From assembly GCA_946629205.1 (NCBI GenBank), contig CAMOXP010000017.1, forward strand, positions 1-13,594: 13,594 bases of DNA, written 5' to 3'. Within the stretch, counting starts at the first letter, position 1, and each line of letters opens with the position of its first letter. A program made the translations under genes and the position numbers. Below are positions 6,210-13,547 of this stretch, in pieces. This stretch comes from an uncultured Bacillota bacterium. Its GTDB lineage: Bacteria > Bacillota > Clostridia > Peptostreptococcales > Anaerovoracaceae. The notes below the pieces were generated by a model that saw only the letters and a list, made by a program, of their open reading frames with translations, searched no databases and had not been told where the DNA came from.

Positions 6210-8141
6210 ATGACAAGAAGAATCCATACGTTCTGGATCATCACACTGATGTGCGCGTGCGCAGTTTTCTTCGGACTCTCTGTGCAGCCCGCGCACGCGG
6301 CAAGCAATTTCACCATTGAGGATTATGACATCGACATGCAGGTGCAGGAAGATGACACCTATCTGATCACGGAGACCATCGACGTCCATTTCACGGCGCC
6401 GAGCCACGGCATTTACCGTGACATTCCGTACAGGGTGCGTCTGGACCGGGACGGTCAGCTGTCAGTCTTCTACGGGAAGGTCCGTGACTTTCAGATGCTC
6501 AGCGGCCAGCCCGTTGACAAGACCAAAGGCGATACAGCGTACCGCTTCAAGATCGGCGATCCGGACCGGTATGCCGAGACGGATACCACTTATAAACTGT
6601 CCTATGTCTTCGACATGCGGGGCGATCATCTGAAGGACGCTGACGAAGTGTATTACAATCTGGTGGGAACGACCTGGGAAGCGCAGTCCATCGAACATGT
6701 GAACTGCACCGTCACATTCCCTAAAGACATCGATATGAGCAAGGTCGGCTTCAAGACCGGCGAACAGACAACTGTGCCGTTTGATTCAGACGGGAAGCGT
6801 GTCGTGAAATGCGATACGACAGACTACGTCATGAACGGCCTGACGATCCGCGCGGTGCTGCCGGAAGGCTATTTCACGAAGCAGGCCGGCTCCCCTACCC
6901 TGCTGCTGTTCATCCTGACCGGGATCCTGGCGCTCCTGACGCTGTTCGGATTCACACGCTGGCGCAAATACGGCAGAGATCCCGCGATCGTCGAAACGGA
7001 AGAGTTCTACCCGCCGGAGGGGCTTTCGGCACCGGAAGTCTGCTTCCTTGAAACAGGCAGTCTCACCAGGACCCCTGTGACCAGCCTTCTGCTGACGTTG
7101 GCCGATAAGGGGTATCTGAAGATCTCCGAACAGGAAGTGTCCCGCGGCAGGAAAAAGAAAAAAACAAAGACGGAATACGAAATCATCCGCCTGAAAAAAT
7201 ACGACGGGGATTCCGAGGATGAGCGGGTGTTCATGGACGGTCTCTTCGAAGGCGGCAAAAAAACAGTTGCCGTAAAGGATCTGAAGAATTCCTTCTATGA
7301 GACCATCGACGAAATCATCGAGAACATCGAAGCCCGGTATGAGGACCGGCTGTGGGACTCCACGGCACAGTCCTATGCGTGGGTGCTGCGGATCATCGGG
7401 TTCCTGGGCATCGTAGCTCTGTTCATATTCTCTAAGGCTCTGAACGGCAGTCCGTTCTTCGTAGGCGGAGAAGACTTCATGATCTACTGCGTGTTCACAC
7501 TTATTGAAATCATTGCTCCTGTCATAGGCTTTTACGGAATCACGAAGTGGATCAATAAACCCAGGAAGAAGATCGTGTCCTATGTCTTCGGGTTTATCGG
7601 ATGGGCGCTGCTCATCATCCTCGGCCTTGGTCTGGCGATTCTGTTCGATACCTGCATGGGTGCGCAGTTCCTGCCGTACTTGCTCGGCATGGGCATGGTT
7701 TTCCTGCTCTTCCTGATGGCGGCGCTCTGCGAGCGGAAGACGGATGAATACGCATCCCTGCTCGGCAAGATCCGCGGCTACAAGCGGTTCCTGCAGATCG
7801 CGGAGAAGGACCGCATGGAGATGCTGGCAGAACAGGATCCGAATTATTTCTATAAAAACCTGGCCTTTGCCTTTGCATTGGGTGTGACCGCCGTCTACAT
7901 GAAACGGTTCGCGGCACTGGCCGCCCAGGCGCCGGCCTGGTATGATTCCCCGTACTACACAAGCGGCATGAGCTCCGGTGAAGGCGGCATCTTCGATCCA
8001 TCACACCTGATGGATTCTGTTGACAGCATGATGGACAGCGTCAGCTCCACCATGTCTTCCTCTCCGTCCAGCGACGGTGGCGGCGGCGGATCTTTTTCCG
8101 GCGGCGGAGGAGCCGGCGGCGGTGGCGGCGGAAGCTGGTAA
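6210..8141 (+). CDS. DUF2207 domain-containing membrane protein
   Basis: This 643-residue protein is a DUF2207 (YciQ-like) membrane protein. A signal peptide (residues 1-30, ending in AHA) is followed by the extracytoplasmic DUF2207 beta domain with its typical opening (FTIEDYDIDMQVQEDDTYLITETI, broken by HGIYRDIP). A membrane helix follows at about 229-248, then a cytoplasmic region with a basic KKKKTK stretch, and further helices at about 391-411, 423-446, 457-478 and 485-507. The C-terminus ends in a Ser/Gly-rich tail with runs of glycine finishing in GGSW, as in many family members. The function of the family is unknown; a role at the cell envelope is inferred from topology. The ATG at 6210 has its GGAGG site inside the end of the preceding small frame, 4 bases away, so translation of the two is probably coupled. 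Confidence 0.93.
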   Translation: MTRRIHTFWIITLMCACAVFFGLSVQPAHAASNFTIEDYDIDMQVQEDDTYLITETIDVHFTAPSHGIYRDIPYRVRLDRDGQLSVFYGKVRDFQMLSGQPVDKTKGDTAYRFKIGDPDRYAETDTTYKLSYVFDMRGDHLKDADEVYYNLVGTTWEAQSIEHVNCTVTFPKDIDMSKVGFKTGEQTTVPFDSDGKRVVKCDTTDYVMNGLTIRAVLPEGYFTKQAGSPTLLLFILTGILALLTLFGFTRWRKYGRDPAIVETEEFYPPEGLSAPEVCFLETGSLTRTPVTSLLLTLADKGYLKISEQEVSRGRKKKKTKTEYEIIRLKKYDGDSEDERVFMDGLFEGGKKTVAVKDLKNSFYETIDEIIENIEARYEDRLWDSTAQSYAWVLRIIGFLGIVALFIFSKALNGSPFFVGGEDFMIYCVFTLIEIIAPVIGFYGITKWINKPRKKIVSYVFGFIGWALLIILGLGLAILFDTCMGAQFLPYLLGMGMVFLLFLMAALCERKTDEYASLLGKIRGYKRFLQIAEKDRMEMLAEQDPNYFYKNLAFAFALGVTAVYMKRFAALAAQAPAWYDSPYYTSGMSSGEGGIFDPSHLMDSVDSMMDSVSSTMSSSPSSDGGGGGSFSGGGGAGGGGGGSW

Positions 8142-8161
8142 ACAGAAGCCGGACCACTGCC

Positions 8162-8190
8162 TTGACATAATTGGACTCAAAAGGTAAAGT
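8162..8190 (+). promoter_or_regulatory. Promoter of the cysteine synthase gene
   Basis: A perfect TTGACA at 8162-8167 is followed after 17 bases by TAAAGT at 8185-8190 (4 of 6 matches). It lies in the 100-base gap after the DUF2207 gene. The predicted leader of about 45 bases carries AAAGGAGA at 8224-8231. The gap is too short for a T-box or SAM riboswitch. Confidence 0.6.
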
Positions 8191-8241
8191 ATAGAAGAAT
8201 CGACTTATAGCAACAAAGCATGACAAAGGAGAAATGACAAC

Positions 8242-9144
8242 ATGCCTACACGTAACGTACTGGACCTCATCGGCAACACACCGATCATCGACATGGAGCC
8301 TTCCACAGGCCTGAAAGTTTTTGCAAAAGCGGAATTCCTGAATCCCGGCGGCAGCATCAAGGACCGCGTGGCCAAGCACATGCTGGAATGCGCCGAGAAG
8401 GAAGGCAAGCTGAAAAAAGGAATGCAGATCGTAGAACCGACCTCCGGCAACACCGGAATCGGACTGGCCCTGTGCGGCGTACAGATGGGATATGATGTCA
8501 CCATCGTCATGCCGGAAAACATGAGCTCCGAGCGGCGCGCTGTGATCAAAGCCCTCGGTGCCAAGCTGGTACTCACCTCCGCCAGGCACAGTCTGGAAGG
8601 TGCAGTAGAAGAAGCTGAACGGATCGCTGCCAAATCAGGCAACTGCTTCGTTCCGCAGCAGTTCGAGAATCCCCACAACCCGGAGATCCACTATCTGACT
8701 ACCGGTCCGGAGATCTGGGAACAGATGGGCGGCAAGGTGGACATCTTCGTATCCGGCCTCGGCAGCGGCGGAACGCTCCAGGGAACGACCCAGTATCTGA
8801 AAGAAAAGAATCCCGACCTGATCTGCGTTGCAGTAGAGCCCAGAAACGTATCCGCCCTTCTGGGCGATGAGCCGGGTCTGCACCAGATCCAGGGCATCGG
8901 CGACGGATTCATTCCGTCCGTTCTGGACGTGAACATCGTGGACAAGGTCATCACGGTTACAGACGACGACGCCATCCGTACGACACGGAAACTCGCGAGG
9001 GAACAGGGCCTCATGTGCGGCACCTCCTCCGGCGCCAACATCTGGGCTGCCATGAAAGCAGCACGCAAGTTCGGAGAGGATAAAGTTATCGCTACCGTCC
9101 TGCCCGACCGTATGGAACGGTACTTCAGCACAGGACTGCTGTAA
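8242..9144 (+). CDS. cysK: Cysteine synthase (O-acetylserine sulfhydrylase family)
   Basis: This 300-residue PLP enzyme makes cysteine from an activated serine (normally O-acetylserine) and sulfide in the cytosol. The family landmarks are all visible: LIGNTPI at 9-15, the PLP lysine in GGSIKDR (Lys40), the substrate loop TSGNTGIGLA starting at Thr67, the phosphate-binding GSGGT at 174-178, IQGIGDGFIP, and the GTSSGAN motif with the serine near the pyridine nitrogen. It ends in a shortened ERYFST C-terminus. Length is slightly below the usual 305-320. One difference stands out: the segment after GAKLVLT reads SARHSLEGAV instead of the usual GAxGMxGA, and the phosphate loop has GSGGT for GTGGT. 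These could reflect another activated serine as substrate, but that is a guess. It has its own promoter and lies two genes after a broken cysteine desulfidase gene. Confidence 0.93.
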   Translation: MPTRNVLDLIGNTPIIDMEPSTGLKVFAKAEFLNPGGSIKDRVAKHMLECAEKEGKLKKGMQIVEPTSGNTGIGLALCGVQMGYDVTIVMPENMSSERRAVIKALGAKLVLTSARHSLEGAVEEAERIAAKSGNCFVPQQFENPHNPEIHYLTTGPEIWEQMGGKVDIFVSGLGSGGTLQGTTQYLKEKNPDLICVAVEPRNVSALLGDEPGLHQIQGIGDGFIPSVLDVNIVDKVITVTDDDAIRTTRKLAREQGLMCGTSSGANIWAAMKAARKFGEDKVIATVLPDRMERYFSTGLL

Positions 9145-9165
9145 GGAACCGGAGCAGGAACCGGC

Positions 9166-10080
9166 TTAGAGATCCTCGCGCATGCGCATGGACGCGAGCC
9201 AAACGCCCGCAAGGGTGACGCCCATGCCGAGGATGGTATACCATCCCCAGAGATCACCCATGATGATGATCCCGCATACAACGCCAATCACTGTAGAAAG
9301 ACTGCTGACGATGTTGTTGCCGAGCGCCGGCTCAACATAGTTCAGCAGTTTGTTGTAACAGACATAAGACGCAAAAGCACAAAAGACCGCCAGGAACAAC
9401 ATGTTTCCAACAATGCTCCAGTCGGTCAGCAGAATCGAATACGTTTCGAACCCATATCCCTGCACCAGCGCGATGATATTGAACAGCACTCCGCCTTCGA
9501 GAGCCATGACGGCCGTGACCGTCGTCGCATCGAAATCCGCGGAGGCTTTTTTGCTTGAGAGCGAATACATGCTGGCAGCGATGACGCCCAGCATCATGCA
9601 CACCATGCCTGTGCGGGTACCGCCGACCGAAAACGCCGGTGAGAACACGGTCGCGATGGCAACGCCTGCGAAGGTGATCAGAAGGCTCAGCACCAGTTTC
9701 ACATCCGCCTTGTGCCGGAACAGAATGATGCCGAGAATCAGTGTCATGCACGGGATCGTGGCCACGAAGATCGCGCTGATCGACGCGGAGGTCAGCTTGA
9801 CGCCGTAGGCTTCCAGAATCGAATAGGCGCAGGGCTCAAACAGGCCGGTCATGATGAGAAAAGGCAGATTCTTCTGCCCCTTCAGGTTCAGTTTGACTTT
9901 GCCGCAGACGATCAGAATCAAAAACAGAAATCCGGTGATCCCCCATCTGGCTGCCAGCAGCTGCATCGGCGCCATGACCTTCAGCAGCGTGGCAAGAGAA
10001 ATAAAAGCGACGCCCCACCCAATGGAGACCATCGCAATCAGAAATATGATCATTGTCATGTTTTGATTTCCGCTTCGCAT
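9166..10080 (-). CDS. EamA/DMT-family transporter
   Basis: This 304-residue inner-membrane protein of the drug/metabolite transporter superfamily has about ten hydrophobic segments arranged as two EamA repeats (roughly residues 5-140 and 155-295). The second repeat ends in NYVEPALGNNIVSSLSTVIGVVCG and a GVTLAGVWLAS helix typical of the family. Substrates are unknown; relatives export amino acids or metabolites. The start is uncertain. An in-frame ATG at 10095 adds five residues (MYNGA) but has no ribosome binding site. The ATG at 10080 lies exactly six bases after a perfect TATAAT on the same strand, so a leaderless mRNA would begin at or next to its A. I prefer 10080 because the second EamA gene of the window has the same arrangement. 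Its end faces the cysteine synthase gene 21 bases away. Confidence 0.9.
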   Translation of the reverse strand: MRSGNQNMTMIIFLIAMVSIGWGVAFISLATLLKVMAPMQLLAARWGITGFLFLILIVCGKVKLNLKGQKNLPFLIMTGLFEPCAYSILEAYGVKLTSASISAIFVATIPCMTLILGIILFRHKADVKLVLSLLITFAGVAIATVFSPAFSVGGTRTGMVCMMLGVIAASMYSLSSKKASADFDATTVTAVMALEGGVLFNIIALVQGYGFETYSILLTDWSIVGNMLFLAVFCAFASYVCYNKLLNYVEPALGNNIVSSLSTVIGVVCGIIIMGDLWGWYTILGMGVTLAGVWLASMRMREDL

Positions 10081-10086
10081 GGCTCC

Positions 10087-10116
10087 ATTATACATCGGGC
10101 ATCATGCTTCGGTCAT
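10087..10116 (-). promoter_or_regulatory. Candidate promoter for a leaderless EamA transcript
   Basis: On the minus strand ATGACC (10116-10111) and a perfect TATAAT (10092-10087) are 18 bases apart. The -35 box overlaps the TGA stop of the XRE regulator gene upstream. Six bases separate the -10 box from the ATG at 10080, so initiation would occur at the start codon. Confidence 0.5.
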
Positions 10117-10877
10117 CTCTTTTTATACAGAACGAGTTCCGGATCAGCTCCGTCTTTCCCGTATGTGGAGACCAGGATGAAATCCATACCGGCAAGAACG
10201 CCGAAGCATCTGTCTCCTCCGAACTCCGACTCCAGCTGATTGCCCAGATAGGTCACCTGGTCATCCAGAAACTTCACTTCCGCTCCGCTCGGAAGGCGGT
10301 ACGGGAGATTCACAAACCGCCCGACAAGAGCGTTCAGTTTTTCCACTTTCGGCATTCCTTCGATGTGGAGATCGTTGATCTCCTGAATCAGTTTTTCTTT
10401 GAATTCTTCGAACTGTCCGTCGTCACTGAGTTCTTCATACCTCTTCCAGTAATCCAGCTGCGGAAGTCTTTGCTTCATATATGCGCGGGCCTGTTCCTCG
10501 GTGAAGTCCTCTCCCACCATATGCTGGACGCAGACGTCGATCAGATCGTCCATATCGCTGTACGTGTAGGTTCCGTCCGCATAGCACCACTGGCAGTAAT
10601 CCTCGTTGAGGGTCCCGTCCTTCTCTCTGCTGATGATCGAATCCTCCAGCGGCATACCGCAGCACTGGCAGATCAACTGACGCGGTGAGCCGAGCAGTGT
10701 ATTGATCGAAACATTGAACAGCTTCGACAGCAGCTTCAGCGTCTCGGTGTTCGGCACCGTTTCCCCGGTCTCCCAGCGCGACACCGCCTGCCGGGTCACA
10801 AAGACCTTTTCTGCAAGCTCATCCTGCGACAGCCCGTTCTTCGTTCTCAGTTCATATATGACATCCTTCGTGCTCAT
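10113..10877 (-). CDS. XRE-family transcriptional regulator with zinc-ribbon domain
   Basis: This 254-residue protein has three parts. Residues 5-60 are an XRE helix-turn-helix (LRTKNGLSQDELAEKVFVTR, QAVSRWETGETVPNTETL). Residues 70-120 match the zinc ribbon found behind such domains in Bacillota: Cys70/Cys72/Cys73 in CQCCGMPL and Cys95/Cys98 in YCQWCYADGTYTY form the metal site. A C-terminal region from about 180 to 254 (RFVNLPYRLPSGAEVKFLDD and onwards) I do not recognise. The ATG follows AAGGAGGG at an ideal distance. The gene lies between two transporters on the same strand, 17-32 bases before the EamA gene, so it may control one or both. Whether the ribbon senses zinc or is only structural is not known; a link to the metal pump some 8 kb away would be speculation. 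Confidence 0.88.
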   Translation of the reverse strand: MSTKDVIYELRTKNGLSQDELAEKVFVTRQAVSRWETGETVPNTETLKLLSKLFNVSINTLLGSPRQLICQCCGMPLEDSIISREKDGTLNEDYCQWCYADGTYTYSDMDDLIDVCVQHMVGEDFTEEQARAYMKQRLPQLDYWKRYEELSDDGQFEEFKEKLIQEINDLHIEGMPKVEKLNALVGRFVNLPYRLPSGAEVKFLDDQVTYLGNQLESEFGGDRCFGVLAGMDFILVSTYGKDGADPELVLYKKR

Positions 10878-10976
10878 GCGAGTCCCTCCTTACTTCGTCA
10901 AATGCGTAGTTTTTTCCCTGAAATCATTCTAATACGGCTGCGCCTCCTATGCACGCAACGGGCTGTTGCTTTCGCG

Positions 10977-11909
10977 TCAAAACAGATAGAACATAGCCGC
11001 TCCCGCGATCATGATGATCACGCCGGCGATCTCCTTCCAGCCGACAGGTCTCTGCGCGCTGCGGAACATGCCGAACTGATCCACAAGCAGTCCGCCGATC
11101 ATCAGGCCGGTAAGCAAAACCACTACCGCCATGCCTGTGCCGACGGTCTGCGCCGTAATGATATTCCCGACGACGTACAACGCGCCGAACAGGCCGCCGG
11201 TCCAGATCCAGCCGGGCACTCTGCCCTCTTTGTTTCCGGGCTTTTTGGTCTTCAACAGTATGAGATTCAGGATGATCAGAAGCGTCAGACCGACGCTGAA
11301 ATTGATAACGGAAGCGAACAGACGTGATTCGACGACAATGCCCAGATGGCTGTTGACAGCCGTCTGGGAAGCCATGCACATGCCGATCACCAGACCGAAC
11401 AGTCTCCATGCCCAGACGTTCCGTACTGGTTTTGCGGGTGCCGCTTTCGCCTGCTTCACGCCTCCGGATTTGGAAAGAATAATGATCATGACGCCGCCGA
11501 ATACGATCGCGACGCCGAGGATCCGCAGCATGGTCACGTCACGCTGCGCGGAATGAAACCAGCCGAATGTATCGATCAGTGTTCCCATGATGATCTGACC
11601 AAGTGCCGGCAGGATCGCGGTCTGCACGCTGCCCAGCCGCGGCATCAGAAGGATGTTTCCGGTCACAAACAGCACCGCAAACGCACCGCCCATCATGATC
11701 CACGGCGGCGCAGCAAACACATCCCTCATCGGGATCGCAAGTCCCCGTTCCCAGATGATCGTGATGATGAGAAGCGCAGCAAGACCGACCATGAAATTGA
11801 GCATGGCGGCGAGGAACGGTGAGCCGACTCTGCGACCCAGCTGTGCGTTGATACTTGTCTGCATCGGCATACCGATCCCGGCAGCCAGACCAAATACGGA
11901 CAGGAACAT
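10977..11909 (-). CDS. DMT-family transporter with tandem YdcZ (DUF606) domains
   Basis: This 310-residue membrane protein consists of two YdcZ/DUF606 units in one chain; the single-unit form is about 145 residues and is thought to work as a pair. The halves repeat at an offset of 164-165 residues: QTSINAQLG at 17-25 against QTAVNSHLG at 182-190, NFMVGL at 38-43 against NFSVGL at 203-208, and DTFGWFHSAQR at 113-123 against DQFGMFRSAQR at 277-287. A basic, Ala/Pro-rich linker (about 148-165) joins them. Each half has about five hydrophobic segments, giving the ten-helix layout of full DMT carriers. The substrate is unknown. The ATG follows GGAGGAGA, and a promoter with an internal palindrome lies upstream. 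The XRE regulator gene follows after 99 bases on the same strand. Confidence 0.9.
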   Translation of the reverse strand: MFLSVFGLAAGIGMPMQTSINAQLGRRVGSPFLAAMLNFMVGLAALLIITIIWERGLAIPMRDVFAAPPWIMMGGAFAVLFVTGNILLMPRLGSVQTAILPALGQIIMGTLIDTFGWFHSAQRDVTMLRILGVAIVFGGVMIIILSKSGGVKQAKAAPAKPVRNVWAWRLFGLVIGMCMASQTAVNSHLGIVVESRLFASVINFSVGLTLLIILNLILLKTKKPGNKEGRVPGWIWTGGLFGALYVVGNIITAQTVGTGMAVVVLLTGLMIGGLLVDQFGMFRSAQRPVGWKEIAGVIIMIAGAAMFYLF

Positions 11910-11965
11910 TGATCTTCTCCTCCGACGGCTATTCGGATTTTGTATTCGGGCTTTGATTGTTTACT

Positions 11966-11994
11966 ATCATAGAACTTTTCTCAGGAGAAAACAA
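11966..11994 (-). promoter_or_regulatory. Candidate promoter of the tandem YdcZ gene
   Basis: On the minus strand TTGTTT (11994-11989) and TATGAT (11971-11966) are separated by 17 bases. The leader of about 50 bases ends in the GGAGGAGA ribosome binding site before the ATG at 11909. Confidence 0.5.
11976..11991. promoter_or_regulatory. Candidate operator: 16-bp palindrome inside the YdcZ promoter
   Basis: TTTTCTC (11976-11982) and GAGAAAA (11985-11991) are perfect inverted repeats around a 2-base centre. They fill most of the spacer between the -35 and -10 boxes, where a bound dimer would block RNA polymerase. A small HTH dimer such as the nearby XRE protein is one possible ligand. There is no T-tract after it in either direction, so it is not a terminator. 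Confidence 0.5.
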
Positions 11995-12023
11995 TAACAA
12001 GTGTAGTCCTTTCCGGTAGATTT

Positions 12024-12032
12024 TGATAGAAT
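12024..12032 (+). promoter_or_regulatory. Extended -10 promoter for a leaderless EamA transcript
   Basis: TGATAGAAT is an extended -10 element (TGn plus TAGAAT). Exactly six bases lie between it and the ATG at 12039, so transcription should start at the A of the start codon. There is no good -35 box (TAGTCC at 12004-12009 matches poorly), which is usual for extended -10 promoters. Confidence 0.5.
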
Positions 12033-12038
12033 GCGGGT

Positions 12039-12980
12039 ATGAATCAACATGCAAAAGCCATCGGCGCTGTGATCGTCGGAAACACGATCTTCGGCTTCAG
12101 TTTCATCTTTTCTAAAATGGCCCTGCAGATCACGCTCCCAAGCGTGCTCATCGCGGTGCGTTTTGTGATGGCTTTTATTACGCTGAATCTGATTGTGATC
12201 TTCGGACGGATGATCCGGGTGCCGGACGGTCAGGGCGGCAAGCGTCCGCTCGTAGAGTTCTCTCTGCGCGGCAAACCGCTCCGCAACATCATCCTGCTGG
12301 CGCTCTTCCAGCCGATCCTGTATTTTCTCTGCGAGAGTTATGGGATCGTCTATACATCGGCTGCCTTCGCGGGAACGATCATCGCGGTCATCCCGGTCGC
12401 AGGCATCGTGTTCGATGTGCTGATCATGCACTCAAAGGTCCGTCTGCGTCAGGTCATCTGCGCAGTCCTGTCGGCGGTCGGCGTCGCGATCACCACGATC
12501 GGCGCGGAAGGAATGAAGTCTTCCGCCTTGGGTCTGCTGATCCTGCTGGGCGCGGTCGCTGCCGGCGCCTTGTTCTATGTGTTCAGCAAGAAATCCGGAG
12601 ACGATTACAACCCACTGGAACAGACCTATGTGATGTTTGCGCTGGGCAGCCTGGTCTACACGGTATTTGCCCTGGTGCAGTGCCGCGGCCAGTACAGTGA
12701 GCTGATTTTCTCAGCCCTCACGCAGCCGCAGTTCATCATCTCCGTCCTGTACCTCTCCGTCGTTTCTTCTGTCACCGCGTTCATCTGTCTGAACTACGGG
12801 ACCGTTCGCGTGACCGTTTCCGAGGCGTCGATCTTCGCGAATCTGACGACGGTCATTTCCATCATCGCCGGCGTCGTCTTCCTGCATGAAGTGTTCACGC
12901 CGTTCCAGATCGTCGGCGCGGTCATCATACTCATCAGCGTATTCTTCGCGAACCGCCAGCAAGGCGCCTCGCTGGAATAA
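12039..12980 (+). CDS. EamA/DMT-family transporter
   Basis: This 313-residue integral membrane protein has two EamA repeats (about 8-150 and 165-305), ten hydrophobic segments and the usual family traits: an N-terminal GNTIFGFSFIFSK helix, SYGIVYTSAAFAGTI at the end of repeat one, and LNYGTVRVTVSEASIFANL followed by a GAVIILISVFFANRQ helix at the C-terminus. It is probably an exporter of amino acids or related metabolites, substrate unknown. It differs clearly in sequence from the EamA gene at 9166-10080, so the two are not a recent duplication. No proper ribosome binding site precedes the ATG; instead an extended -10 promoter ends six bases before it, which suggests a leaderless mRNA. The gene is divergent from the tandem YdcZ transporter across 129 bases, and the editing protein gene follows after 27 bases. 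Confidence 0.93.
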   Translation: MNQHAKAIGAVIVGNTIFGFSFIFSKMALQITLPSVLIAVRFVMAFITLNLIVIFGRMIRVPDGQGGKRPLVEFSLRGKPLRNIILLALFQPILYFLCESYGIVYTSAAFAGTIIAVIPVAGIVFDVLIMHSKVRLRQVICAVLSAVGVAITTIGAEGMKSSALGLLILLGAVAAGALFYVFSKKSGDDYNPLEQTYVMFALGSLVYTVFALVQCRGQYSELIFSALTQPQFIISVLYLSVVSSVTAFICLNYGTVRVTVSEASIFANLTTVISIIAGVVFLHEVFTPFQIVGAVIILISVFFANRQQGASLE

Positions 12981-13007
12981 TCAAATCATAATCCAGGAGA
13001 TAGAACC

Positions 13008-13547
13008 ATGGAATTCATTGTGAAACAAGGCAGGCCGGAGGATTATAACCAGCGGCCTGAAAAAGAACAACGTATTTATGACTTTCTGGATGATCTGGGG
13101 ATCGACTACGTGTATCTGGATCACCAGGAAGAGTTCTCGATGGGAGACGCGGCGGATGCAGATGAGGCGATCGGCGTCGTCGGCGCGAAAAACGTATTCC
13201 TCCGGGACAAAAAACGTCGTCACTACCTTCTCATTCTGGTCAACGGCACCAAGCGCATCGACCTGAAACAGATCGGTGAGCTGACCGGTCTCAAGAAGCT
13301 GACCTTCTGTCATGAAGATGATCTGGATGAAGTCCTTGGCCTGACGCCCGGCGCGGTGACACCGTTCGGTCTTCTGAATGATCCCGACGGGCGCGTGCAG
13401 CTGATCATCGACGAATCACTGCGGGACGAAGAACTCTTCGCGATGCACCCCTGCGTCAACACTGTGACCGTGCGGATGTCCAACCGGGACTTCATGGACA
13501 AAGTCATCCCGGCCATGGGACACGAACCCATCTTCGCCGCGCTGTGA
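13008..13547 (+). CDS. Prolyl-tRNA editing protein (YbaK/ProX family, ProXp-ala type)
   Basis: This 179-residue stand-alone editing domain hydrolyses mischarged tRNA, most likely Ala-tRNA(Pro), in the cytosol. Family features are visible along its whole length: GAKNVFLRDKK with the conserved Lys61 at the 2'-OH/amino acid site, a DLKQIGELTGLKKLTF segment at about 85-100, the GAVTPFGLLND loop at 115-125, and the HPCVN motif (His147 to Asn151) near the C-terminus. Length fits the single-domain ProX group (about 160-180 residues). It is not fused to ProRS, so it would act in trans. The ATG follows AGGAGA at 12995-13000. It starts 27 bases after the EamA transporter and may be co-transcribed with it, although the functions have no obvious link. 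The exact editing substrate cannot be proved from sequence. Confidence 0.92.
   Translation: MEFIVKQGRPEDYNQRPEKEQRIYDFLDDLGIDYVYLDHQEEFSMGDAADADEAIGVVGAKNVFLRDKKRRHYLLILVNGTKRIDLKQIGELTGLKKLTFCHEDDLDEVLGLTPGAVTPFGLLNDPDGRVQLIIDESLRDEELFAMHPCVNTVTVRMSNRDFMDKVIPAMGHEPIFAAL

Noticed and set aside
8142..8241. Riboswitch or T-box ahead of the cysteine synthase gene
   Set aside because: Only about 45 bases lie between the predicted start point and the ATG, and no stem-loop or terminator-antiterminator pattern is visible.
9145..9166. Repeated GGAACCGG after the cysteine synthase stop
   Set aside because: Only the self-complementary CCGG core can pair, giving a 4-bp stem without a T-tract; too weak to call a terminator.
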